A stretch of DNA of 6,441 nt. Origin: Ignavibacteriales bacterium (lineage in GTDB: Bacteria > Bacteroidota > Ignavibacteria > Ignavibacteriales > Melioribacteraceae). This document shows, one piece after another, positions 1 through 6,441 of the stretch; the first letter of the stretch is position 1; the number at the start of each line of letters is the position of its first letter. The notes below the pieces were generated by a model. That model was not told the origin of the DNA. It saw only the letters and a list, made by a program, of their open reading frames with translations, and did no database searches. A program made the translations under genes and the position numbers. Location of the stretch: positions 1-6,441 of the forward strand of contig JAFGID010000222.1 of NCBI GenBank assembly GCA_016929735.1, read 5' to 3'.

Positions 1-176
1 ATATCCGCATTGCCGGTTTGAATGTTAAAAGGCGAAGAATTCTTTACTATTGAATTTGTTATACCTATGACTTGTTCAATTATTTTAGGGGAATTGTTGC
101 TCAGATTTGAGATATTAATATTTTGAGCATAAATATTAATAAGAAAAAAACTAACAAGTGGAATATACTTTTTCAC
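1..176 (-). CDS. N-terminal part of an exported protein of unknown function (runs off the left edge)
   Basis: Fifty-eight complete codons are visible, starting with GTG at 176-174 and open to the window edge. The start is supported by a strong Shine-Dalgarno, AAGAGGT, followed by AAAA and the GTG. The first 18 residues, (M)KKYIPLVSFFLINIYAQ, form a typical signal peptide: two lysines, a hydrophobic core, and a likely cleavage at YA|Q. This resembles the LYA|Q of the upstream FG-GAP gene. The visible mature part is rich in Asn, Ser and Ile (NINISNLSNNSPKIIEQVIG and onward) and shows no domain I recognise. The gene lies 231 bp downstream of the FG-GAP gene on the same strand. That gap holds no other gene I can support and no clear promoter. 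Export is well supported; the function is unknown because most of the gene lies outside the window. Confidence 0.75.
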   Translation of the reverse strand, partial: MKKYIPLVSFFLINIYAQNINISNLSNNSPKIIEQVIGITNSIVKNSSPFNIQTGNAD

Positions 177-388
177 TTTTACCTCTTGAACAATATATAT
201 CATATTATTCGTCTATGTTAATAAATTACATCCGTTAAGAGTTCTCATCTCAGAAATAACATCTTTTCTATTTCTTTATATCCCTCTTAATTATTTGCTT
301 TTATTTGATGCTAATAAACTGCCAAAGTTTCAAGGAAAAGCAATAATTATTTTTTAAACTTATCTTATTATTATTTGTGTGATAATTA

Positions 389-412
389 TTACTTATGTTG
401 CATTTGATTATC
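389..412 (-). other. Possible out-of-frame remnant of the C-terminal domain of the FG-GAP protein
   Basis: The FG-GAP protein ends ...VRLQIKVYLQGAYR and stops at 410-408. Shifting the frame by one base after the Tyr codon reads DNQMQHK and then TAA at 391-389. The joined reading, VRLQIKVYLQGAY-DNQM, resembles the opening of a C-terminal domain I recall from many Bacteroidota/Ignavibacteria surface proteins (wording like 'L.LKVFLQGPY....M'). Nothing further of that domain is visible in any minus-strand frame between here and position 177. The reading is short, so chance is possible. If real, it marks a frameshift plus loss of the remaining domain. Confidence 0.35.
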
Positions 413-3257
413 TGTATGCTCCTTGCAAATATACCTTAATTTGTAACCTTACTTGTGGTATTCCTAAATAAATATATGCTTTACCTCCTCTTGGTTCTAA
501 ATCATAATTATAAGGTGCACCCACGATTATATCTGCAACACCATTACAATTTATATCTCCCGCATTTGACACCGAATAACCAAATTGATCGTCATCATTT
601 TCCCCATCAATGATAATGTCTGGTATATTATCCATACTATTTCCACCATAATAAATATATACTCTACCTTGACTTGATAAATATCCTTTAGCACCAATAA
701 TTAAATCCGAATAACCATCGCTATTCACATCTCCAGCGTTTGAAACTGAATAGCCAAAAACATCATTCGCAGCTTCTCCTTTGATAATAACATCGGCACC
801 ATTATTCATTCTGTCTCCACCATAATAAATATACGCCCGCCCCATTAATGCATTATAATAATAAGCTCCAACAACAACATCAGAATAACCATCACCATTT
901 ACGTCTCCGGCTGTTGATACTGAAAGACCGAACCGTTCGTTTAATGAATCCGCAGTCATAATAACATCTGCAGTTTCATCCATATAACTTCCACCATAAA
1001 ATATGTATGCCCTACCTTGATACGAATTATAACGATATGCCCCAACTATAACATCAGAATAACCATCGCCTTCCACATCTCCTGCTGTTGAAACTGATGT
1101 ACCGAAAAAATTACTTGTTGTTTCTCCAATTAATGTAACATCGGCTACACTGTCCATGCTGGTACCACCATGATAAATATAAGCACTACCAGTACTTGAA
1201 GAATAGCGACTAGCTCCAACTATTACATCAGAATAACCATCACCGTTTACATCTCCCGCGTCAGATACTGATATACCATAATAAACCGCCCCTTGTCCTG
1301 TCATTATTAAATCAGCTATATTATCCATATTACTCCCACCATAATAGATATATGCTCTACCAGTATTTCCACTATAGCCATAAGCACCAACTATTATATC
1401 GGAATAACCGTCATGATTTAAATCGCCTGCAGTCGACGATGAGTAACCAAAAGAATTATCTTCTGCTTCACCAGTCATAATTACATCTGCAATATTATCC
1501 ATACCAAAACCTCCATAATAAATATATGCCTGTCCTTGGAATGAATTATAATGATAAGCTCCAACTATAATATCAGAATAACCATCACCGTTTACATCTC
1601 CTGCGTCTGAGACCGATATTCCGAAATTATTATCTTCACCTTCTCCTGTCATTGTTAAATCTTCAACATTATCCATGCTATTACTGCCATAATAAATATA
1701 TACTTTACCAAAGTTTGATGTATTTCCATCTGCTCCTACAATGACATCCTCATATCCGTCATTATTAACATCACCAACATTAGATAGTGCATACGCAAAA
1801 TCATCACCGTCCATTTCTCCGGTCATTATAACATCTGCAACATCATTCATATTAATACCGCCATAATATATATATGCCCTACCTTTATATGCAAATGAGA
1901 TATACCCGTCAGCTCCAACTATTACGTCATCATAACCATCGTTATTTACATCCCCTGCCGTTGATACTGACCATCCAAATTCATCACCTGGGTTTTCACC
2001 TGTCATATACTTATCAGCGACACCATTCATTGGATTACCTCCATAAAAAATATAAGTTCTGCCCCTAGTCTCATTAAACCCATATGCGCCAACTATTACA
2101 TCATCATAGGGATCGTTGTTCACATTTCCAGCGTTTGAAACAGAATAACCAAACTCATCACCATCCGATCCTCCGTTCATTATCACATCCGGAAGTGTAT
2201 CCATACTGCTACTGCTACCACCATAAAATATGTATGCCCGACCTTTATAATTACCGTATGAAGGTGAACCAATTATTATGTCATCACATCCATCATTATT
2301 AACATCACCGGCTTTAGAAACTGACTCACCAAAACGACAATCTGCTTCTTCTCCAGTCATTATTCCATCGGCAATAGTGTCCATATTACTGCCACCATAA
2401 TAAACATAGACCCGACCTTGATATGAATTATAACGGCAAGCTCCAATTATTATATCATCATAACCGTCATTGTTCATATCGCCTGCTGTTGATACTGACC
2501 ACCCAAAATAATTTTTTATCGTTTCACCTGTCATTACTATATCAGGTAGATTATCCATACTAATTCCACCATAGTATATACATACCCGACCTTGTCCGTT
2601 ATTATAACCATCGGCTCCTAAAATCACATCATCAAATCCATCATTATTTACATCACCTGCTGTAGAAATAGAATAGCCGAAATCACCAGTTAACTCATTT
2701 CCTGTTATTATTACATCGGCAATAGTATCCATGGTACTACCACCATAATAAATATATATCCGACCATACGAACCATAATAAGATCCAACCATGATATCTG
2801 GGTTACCATCACCATTTACATCCCCTGCATCAGAAACTGAAGTTCCGAAATAAGAAGAAGCTACTATATTTCTCTCAGCGAATGTATAATCGGCTTCATC
2901 ATCCTCTAAATTCATTGGTGAATGCCTAATATCTTTTTTTTCGTTTTTTGTAAAATTACTTGGATCAAGAAAATATTCCGTTGCTAAATTCCCATAAAAT
3001 GTTTCTTCAATTTTTTGTAACTGCTTTTTTGTCAGCTTAATATTCAAATCGTCCTGCTCAAGCAGTTCGTTAAATACTACCGGATCTATTTTACCCAATA
3101 ATATTAATTCTTCAACTTCCGATTTTTGTACTTCTCCACTCCTTATTGCATCAGCGAGCATTAAAGCATCGTTAAGCAAGTCTTGTGGTATCTTTGTTTG
3201 AGCATATAATGAATTAAAGGAAAATAAAAGAAGGAAAATTGCACTGATTCGTTTCAT
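408..3257 (-). CDS. Secreted FG-GAP repeat protein with 14 integrin-alpha-like beta-propeller repeats
   Basis: A 949-residue protein with signal peptide MKRISAIFLLLFSFNSLYA, cleaved before Gln20. The ATG at 3257 is preceded by TTAGGGGTGAGAA, a plausible if closely spaced Shine-Dalgarno, and places the signal peptide correctly. Residues about 21-135 are charged and probably helical, with no family I recognise. Residues 136-932 hold 14 repeats of 56-60 residues (the last 42), each reading roughly FG.SVS.AGDVN.DGY.D.I.GA....GRAYIYYGG..MD..ADVIMTGE. These carry the FG-GAP hallmarks and a Ca2+-binding loop D-x-N-x-D-G. Unit 5 has Pro for the loop Gly (NVNNDPYDD), and unit 14 reads DINCNGVAD. FG-GAP repeats are blades of integrin-type propellers, usually seven per domain, used in adhesion or ligand binding; a surface or secreted role is inferred. 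Residues 933-949 (IPQVRLQIKVYLQGAYR) look like the start of another domain cut off by the stop. No T9SS sorting domain is present, which is odd for such a protein in this lineage. The gene lies 204 bp downstream of another secreted propeller gene. Confidence 0.9.
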   Translation of the reverse strand: MKRISAIFLLLFSFNSLYAQTKIPQDLLNDALMLADAIRSGEVQKSEVEELILLGKIDPVVFNELLEQDDLNIKLTKKQLQKIEETFYGNLATEYFLDPSNFTKNEKKDIRHSPMNLEDDEADYTFAERNIVASSYFGTSVSDAGDVNGDGNPDIMVGSYYGSYGRIYIYYGGSTMDTIADVIITGNELTGDFGYSISTAGDVNNDGFDDVILGADGYNNGQGRVCIYYGGISMDNLPDIVMTGETIKNYFGWSVSTAGDMNNDGYDDIIIGACRYNSYQGRVYVYYGGSNMDTIADGIMTGEEADCRFGESVSKAGDVNNDGCDDIIIGSPSYGNYKGRAYIFYGGSSSSMDTLPDVIMNGGSDGDEFGYSVSNAGNVNNDPYDDVIVGAYGFNETRGRTYIFYGGNPMNGVADKYMTGENPGDEFGWSVSTAGDVNNDGYDDVIVGADGYISFAYKGRAYIYYGGINMNDVADVIMTGEMDGDDFAYALSNVGDVNNDGYEDVIVGADGNTSNFGKVYIYYGSNSMDNVEDLTMTGEGEDNNFGISVSDAGDVNGDGYSDIIVGAYHYNSFQGQAYIYYGGFGMDNIADVIMTGEAEDNSFGYSSSTAGDLNHDGYSDIIVGAYGYSGNTGRAYIYYGGSNMDNIADLIMTGQGAVYYGISVSDAGDVNGDGYSDVIVGASRYSSSTGSAYIYHGGTSMDSVADVTLIGETTSNFFGTSVSTAGDVEGDGYSDVIVGAYRYNSYQGRAYIFYGGSYMDETADVIMTADSLNERFGLSVSTAGDVNGDGYSDVVVGAYYYNALMGRAYIYYGGDRMNNGADVIIKGEAANDVFGYSVSNAGDVNSDGYSDLIIGAKGYLSSQGRVYIYYGGNSMDNIPDIIIDGENDDDQFGYSVSNAGDINCNGVADIIVGAPYNYDLEPRGGKAYIYLGIPQVRLQIKVYLQGAYR
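462..2852 (-). repeat. Tandem array of 14 FG-GAP coding repeats, about 174 bp per unit
   Basis: The repeat region encodes residues 136-932 of the FG-GAP protein. Unit starts by residue are 136, 192, 250, 308, 368, 426, 486, 544, 602, 659, 717, 775, 833 and 891. Most units are 58 codons (174 bp); units 4 and 6 have two extra codons, unit 9 lacks one and unit 1 lacks two. Similarity is also visible in the DNA. The phrase ccaccataataaatata (plus-strand reading) recurs through the array with few changes. The 60 bases at 1215-1274 and 1560-1619, two units apart, differ at only about 6 positions by eye. Units 2-7 use a loop worded N-N-D-G-Y-(D/E)-D, whereas units 8-13 use mostly N-G-D-G-Y-S-D. Confidence 0.92.
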
Positions 3258-3281
3258 TTCTCACCCCTAAAAAATATTAAA

Positions 3282-3308
3282 TTTACATGTAAAGTTAACT
3301 AAATTATA
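3282..3308 (-). promoter_or_regulatory. Candidate -10 element and palindromes upstream of the FG-GAP gene
   Basis: On the minus strand a perfect TATAAT lies at 3308-3303. It is followed by AGTTAACT (3300-3293) and the perfect 12-bp palindrome TTTACATGTAAA (3293-3282), then the Shine-Dalgarno and the ATG at 3257. Transcription from such a -10 would begin near 3296, so the palindromes would sit at the start of the transcript, where repressor operators are often found. No good -35 element stands at the usual 16-19 base distance, and TATAAT is common by chance in DNA this rich in A and T. This is a suggestion only. Confidence 0.25.
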
Positions 3309-3461
3309 AATGAATTTTGCATTTTAATTTTAAGATTCAATACATTTTGACATATCAATATCTTCAAGTTATTATGTTTGAAAATCAGCAATAAGTTTCA
3401 TAAACTAAATTTTAGACCAAACATTCATTTGTCTTTTTTAATTTCTTCAAATCCACAACAT

Positions 3462-5045
3462 TTATTTTAGTAGTAACATTTTTTTGATTTCTATGTTTTC
3501 ATCTGTCATTAGACTATAAAAATAAATTCCACTTGACAGCTTGCTTCCATCAAATTCAACCTCATAAGTTCCGGATGCTTGTCCTTTATTCACTAACGTC
3601 GCAATTTCCTGACCTAGGGTATTATACACTTTAAGAGTTATTAACCCCCCTTGATCCCCCCTTTGATTAAGGGGGGAAACTGGTATGGTGTATCTTATTT
3701 TCGTTGTTGGGTTGAATGGATTAGGAAAATTTTGAAACAATTGAAATGCTTTTGGTAACAAATTCGTTTCTTTATCAACGTTAAGTAATGAAGAAAAATC
3801 AACTACATAAGCATCAACACTTGTATCTATTTCAACATCCTGACTCCAATTGCTTCCAAATAAAATTTTTGTTCCACTTCGGTTGATTGTTGCGTGTGGT
3901 TCTGCCCAATATACGCTATTATCTCTATCAGGCGTTGTCGGCGAAAACCTTCTGCTGTGATGATGTGCGATTCGTTGAACATCTCCGCTACCATCTAATT
4001 TAACCGCGAAAATTTCATCTTCGAACGGAAGCCAACTTAAGCTATCATGAGTTAATCTTGCTTCGCCGTCAAATGTGCTTATGAAACACCATTCACTTCT
4101 TTCCTCGTTCCTACAGGAGATATGACAGTCAAACATCCAGGAAAATTCAATTAAGTTCGTAATAGTACCATCCGATAATTTAATTTTTTTAACAAATGTT
4201 GAATTAGTTTGGTCATCGTAATAGTCCATTATTAATACTTCATCTCCAAGTTGATCAATTGTTAAATCACTGTGACCATATCCTAAAGGTTTTTGCCAAA
4301 TAAAATTCAAGTTCCTGTCATATACTTCGACACCCTGATATCTTCCTGTGTCAGAGGTTGCATAATCAACTACTACATAATTCCCCAAAGGTGATATAGA
4401 GACCCAATCAAAACTCTCCAAAGCATGAGGAAGAGCCAAAGTCGATATTACAGAATTCAATTGAAAATCAAAAACATTCAGGGCAATAAAATGTGTGCAG
4501 GTATCATAAGTTTGACCTACAAAAGCATAATACCTTCCATCCCGTGAAAGATTTCCTTCACCTCGTGTATTTACCCAAGTATATTGTGGAAATAATTTAA
4601 TCTCAGTAATGTTATCGCTCGTAATGTCATAAGACTTAATGATACTATCAGGTGAAAATATCAATAAATTCGGATTGGTAGAATGCCAGAAAATATCTTC
4701 ACCCTCAAGACCTATTAAGACTTTAATATAATTATATGTCAATGCATCATACAGATAAGATTGTCCGTTTGCAGATATAAATAAAATTTTCGTTTCATCT
4801 GCATTCCATGCTTGTCTTTTCGAATATTGGGGAAAAGTACCAGCCGTGGGAAAATATTTCGCATCTGTTATACGCATAACCTGTGAATTAAATTTCGGAT
4901 CAAAATAAGGTGTTTTGACATTTGGTTTTAATATGTTTGCTTGGTACACTGGATCATGATGTGTAACGAATTGTCCGTTAACAATTCTGAAAGCAAGAAA
5001 AGTTAACAAAATCAAAAGGACACTTTTTTGATTAAAGCGATTCAT
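3462..5045 (-). CDS. Secreted beta-propeller (TolB/WD40-like) protein with a T9SS type A sorting domain
   Basis: A 527-residue protein. The frame opens further, to ATG 5105, but ATG 5045 is chosen because it is preceded by GGGAGGA with a five-base spacer and begins the signal peptide directly (MNRFNQKSVLLILLTFLAFRIVNG, likely cut before Gln25). Residues about 30-415 form a propeller-like body with recurring 'S.DG..(I/V).F' blades: WNADETKILF (80-89), SRDGRYYAFVG (167-177), SPLGNYVVVDY (218-228) and NRSGTKILFGSNW (388-400). Conserved-looking His motifs are GYGHSD (His258), DCHISCRN (His308), HHH (361-363) and YWAEPHATI (His384). They recall the TolB-like propellers of the oligogalacturonate lyase type, but the substrate cannot be assigned. 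Residues about 430-527 are the T9SS sorting domain: QNFPNPFNPTTKIRY, then LKVYNTLGQEIATLV, then SGIYFYSL and a terminal KKMLLLK. This domain directs outer-membrane export and is normally removed. An in-frame palindromic repeat adds residues about 456-468. Export by T9SS is well supported; the molecular function is not. Confidence 0.87.
   Translation of the reverse strand: MNRFNQKSVLLILLTFLAFRIVNGQFVTHHDPVYQANILKPNVKTPYFDPKFNSQVMRITDAKYFPTAGTFPQYSKRQAWNADETKILFISANGQSYLYDALTYNYIKVLIGLEGEDIFWHSTNPNLLIFSPDSIIKSYDITSDNITEIKLFPQYTWVNTRGEGNLSRDGRYYAFVGQTYDTCTHFIALNVFDFQLNSVISTLALPHALESFDWVSISPLGNYVVVDYATSDTGRYQGVEVYDRNLNFIWQKPLGYGHSDLTIDQLGDEVLIMDYYDDQTNSTFVKKIKLSDGTITNLIEFSWMFDCHISCRNEERSEWCFISTFDGEARLTHDSLSWLPFEDEIFAVKLDGSGDVQRIAHHHSRRFSPTTPDRDNSVYWAEPHATINRSGTKILFGSNWSQDVEIDTSVDAYVVDFSSLLNVDKETNLLPKAFQLFQNFPNPFNPTTKIRYTIPVSPLNQRGDQGGLITLKVYNTLGQEIATLVNKGQASGTYEVEFDGSKLSSGIYFYSLMTDENIEIKKMLLLK
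3641..3678. repeat. Short G/C-rich palindromic repeat inserted within the T9SS sorting-domain coding sequence
   Basis: On the plus strand, two near-identical direct copies, CCCCCCTTGAT (3645-3655) and CCCCCCTTTGAT (3656-3667), are followed by TAAGGGGGG (3668-3676). CCCCCCTT at 3656-3663 and AAGGGGGG at 3669-3676 form a perfect 8-bp stem around a 5-base loop, and the upstream CCCCCCTT at 3645-3652 can pair with the same arm. The composition contrasts sharply with the AT-rich surroundings. Translated on the minus strand it gives SPLNQRGDQGGL between the first strand of the sorting domain (TKIRYTIP) and the next (LITLKVYN). Canonical sorting domains have only a short turn there. Similar palindromic inserts in this loop are familiar to me from Ignavibacteria-type proteins, so it is probably a dispersed intragenic repeat. 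Confidence 0.7.
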
Positions 5046-5173
5046 AAATTCCTCCCAAAATTTATAAGTGATTTCTAAAATATTTCGATTAATTATCCGA
5101 AACAAAGAAAAACACTTTATTAAAATAACAAATTTTGTTTTATTTTGATAGTGTAATATTTTTAATTTTCAAA
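5046..5173. promoter_or_regulatory. Divergent intergenic region between the T9SS propeller gene and the GT-C-like gene
   Basis: This 128-bp AT-rich stretch separates two genes that read away from each other, so it should hold both promoters. Toward the left gene, GGGAGGA next to the ATG at 5045 is a clear Shine-Dalgarno, and a GATAAT (5097-5092, minus strand) is a possible -10 without a matching -35. Toward the right gene, TAATAT (5154-5159) lies only 14 bases before the ATG at 5174, and no Shine-Dalgarno is visible. I could not find a convincing Bacteroidota-type TTTG / TAnnTTTG pair on either strand. Confidence 0.4.
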
Positions 5174-6355
5174 ATGAAAAAAGATAAAATTCTGATTTTA
5201 ATTATTGCTTTTAGTTTTTTCCTTCGACTAGGTTTTATTTTTATCATTCCACCTTGGCAATCAGCAGATGAATATGCTCATTACTGGGTAATGGATAGCA
5301 TTGCAGAGACTAATACTCTGCCAATACCTAACGAAGAATTCTTTTCCTACGAAGCATTTCAACCTCCTTTATATTACTCGTTTTGTGCAATTTTAATTAA
5401 AATATTTCAACCAGATGATACTTTACCATTTAAAATTAATCATCTTCCTGTAGCTTTGATTTTTCTCAGATTAATTTCTGTGCTCGCTGGATTATTGATA
5501 ATATATTTCTCATACAAGATATTTTTAAACATTCCAAATATTTCTGAGACTGACGCTTTAATTGGTGCAACCTTTATTTCATTAATTCCGACTTTTATCG
5601 GGACCACATCAACTTTGAACAATGATGCATTTGTAATTTTATTTTCGACAATAAGCATTTTTTATATTACAAAGAATACTTTCAACAAAGCAGAAATAAT
5701 CAAGGCATCAATTTGGGCAGCAATTGCAATTCTGACAAAATTAAACGGTATCGTTTTATTGACAATTATACTTTTCCGAATAATCTGGGATGAAAGAAAA
5801 AGTATAAAAAGAATACTTACCAAAAGTTTATTAGCAATATCAATTACATCAATAGGTATTTTCCTAATATTGCTTAGGAACATCTTTCAATATGATGAAA
5901 TTTTAGTAACAGACCCTGGATATACTAAAGATTTTACCTTTTCTATTGAATATGTGATTTACGCAATTCGAAATTTGATGTGGAGTTTCTGGTTAGCTTT
6001 CGGAAGATTTTATCAAATAACACCCCCTGCATATGTTTATGTAATAACGATTATTCCGTTTCTAATTTTAGCAATTTGGGGATTATTTAAAAATTTCAGA
6101 AGATACAATTTTATTTTTATCATATCGCTTTTTGCTATTACAATAAATACAATTATTTCATTGTATTACACTTTGTCATATCCCATTGGAGCTTCAACCA
6201 GTTGGGGCAAAAATCTTTATCCCGTTATTTCTCTGATTGTAATTTTATTGGTTATCAGTTGGAATTATCTTTTAAAAAATCATTCAATAAAGATTACCTC
6301 GTTTGCTATTATTTTAATGCTAATCGGAATTGTTTGGGTCCTATTCCAATATTAA
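5174..6355 (+). CDS. Polytopic membrane protein, probable GT-C fold glycosyltransferase (GT39/ArnT-like or DUF2142-like)
   Basis: A 393-residue protein from ATG 5174. The frame is open upstream to a TTG at 5135, but the ATG puts MKKDK directly before the first membrane helix, as expected. Neither start has a Shine-Dalgarno. The protein is very hydrophobic, with roughly nine or ten membrane segments (first about 6-25, last about 373-391). After helix 1 comes a first extracytoplasmic loop PPWQSADEYAHYW (26-38) with Asp32-Glu33, then SYEAFQPPLYY (58-68). The acidic pair in this loop and a following QPPLYY are hallmarks of GT-C glycosyltransferases that use polyprenyl-phosphate sugars; the Asp is usually catalytic. 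Further supporting pieces are STLNNDAFV (146-154), LTKLNGIVLL (187-196), RNIFQYDE (235-242) and WGKNLYPV (344-351), which sits where relatives have a GRY-(L/Y)-FP motif. At 393 residues it is shorter than many relatives, lacking a large C-terminal soluble domain. The likely role is transfer of a sugar onto an envelope lipid, glycan or protein at the outer face of the inner membrane. Donor and acceptor cannot be read from the sequence. Confidence 0.8.
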   Translation: MKKDKILILIIAFSFFLRLGFIFIIPPWQSADEYAHYWVMDSIAETNTLPIPNEEFFSYEAFQPPLYYSFCAILIKIFQPDDTLPFKINHLPVALIFLRLISVLAGLLIIYFSYKIFLNIPNISETDALIGATFISLIPTFIGTTSTLNNDAFVILFSTISIFYITKNTFNKAEIIKASIWAAIAILTKLNGIVLLTIILFRIIWDERKSIKRILTKSLLAISITSIGIFLILLRNIFQYDEILVTDPGYTKDFTFSIEYVIYAIRNLMWSFWLAFGRFYQITPPAYVYVITIIPFLILAIWGLFKNFRRYNFIFIISLFAITINTIISLYYTLSYPIGASTSWGKNLYPVISLIVILLVISWNYLLKNHSIKITSFAIILMLIGIVWVLFQY

Positions 6356-6441
6356 CTTATAACATTTTTATTTCCAAAAATTATCATTAAATTTGAATTA
6401 TAAAAATTTAGCAACTTATATTATAATTTTTATGATAAAAT

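Noticed and set aside
1874..2302. Two open frames on the plus strand (1874-2068 and 2084-2302)
   Set aside because: They are antisense shadows of the FG-GAP repeats. Their His/Tyr/Gln/Leu-rich, low-complexity translations come from repeated codons on the opposite strand.
462..2852. Regular 174-bp spacing as a possible CRISPR or satellite array
   Set aside because: The units are fully coding, in one frame, and translate to FG-GAP blades. There are no identical short repeats with unique spacers.
3414..3439. Hairpin AGACCAAA / TTTGTCT followed by a T run on the plus strand, a possible terminator
   Set aside because: The 7-bp stem has a bulge, and the T run is on the plus strand, where no gene precedes it. 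Read on the minus strand it lacks the T tract needed to end the T9SS propeller gene.
5046..5105. Upstream ATG at 5105 extending the T9SS propeller protein by 20 residues
   Set aside because: The extension would bury the signal peptide, and the internal ATG at 5045 has a much better Shine-Dalgarno.
5440..5883. Two open frames on the minus strand (5440-5658 and 5662-5883)
   Set aside because: They lie inside the membrane protein gene on the opposite strand, show no recognisable domain, and are typical antisense shadows of hydrophobic AT-rich coding DNA.
6202..6390. Open frame on the plus strand overlapping the end of the GT-C-like gene
   Set aside because: It is in another frame of the same strand, mostly inside the gene, with no ribosome binding site or recognisable protein.
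6400..6433. Inverted repeat ATAAAAATT / AATTTTTAT after the GT-C-like gene
   Set aside because: The 9-bp stem is only A and T with a 16-base loop, which would be too weak for a terminator and is expected by chance in this composition.

Overview
The window is AT-rich DNA, probably from a bacterium of the FCB group (Bacteroidota/Ignavibacteriota side). The main taxonomic clue is a type IX secretion (T9SS) type A sorting domain of the 'QNFPNPFNPTTKI ... LKVYNTLGQEIATLV' style at the end of the middle gene. That wording is typical of Ignavibacteria and related lineages. Assignment below that level is inference.

Layout. Three genes lie on the minus strand, and each begins with an export signal. 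Read in their own direction they are: (1) 5045-3462, a secreted beta-propeller protein with a T9SS C-terminal sorting domain; (2) 3257-408, a 949-residue secreted protein made almost entirely of 14 FG-GAP (integrin-alpha-like) repeats; (3) 176 to beyond the left edge, the first 58 codons of another exported protein with a GTG start and a clear Shine-Dalgarno. A fourth gene, 5174-6355, runs the other way from a 128-bp divergent intergenic region. It encodes a polytopic membrane protein that looks like a GT-C fold glycosyltransferase.

How they may fit together. The three minus-strand genes look like a run of cell-surface or secreted proteins, but the gaps between them (204 and 231 bp) argue against one tightly coupled operon. 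The divergent GT-C-like gene could act on envelope glycans or lipid-linked sugars. Nothing in the sequence ties it functionally to the propeller proteins.

What is unusual. A short G/C-palindromic repeat is inserted in frame inside the T9SS sorting domain of the middle gene. The FG-GAP array has exactly 14 units, and its calcium-loop wording changes between units 7 and 8, which suggests two seven-bladed propellers. The same protein ends abruptly at the first residues of what looks like a further C-terminal domain, and a one-base shift extends the match for a few codons. I see no CRISPR array, tRNA, rRNA, transposase, phage gene or defence system, and no clear evidence of a wholly new system.
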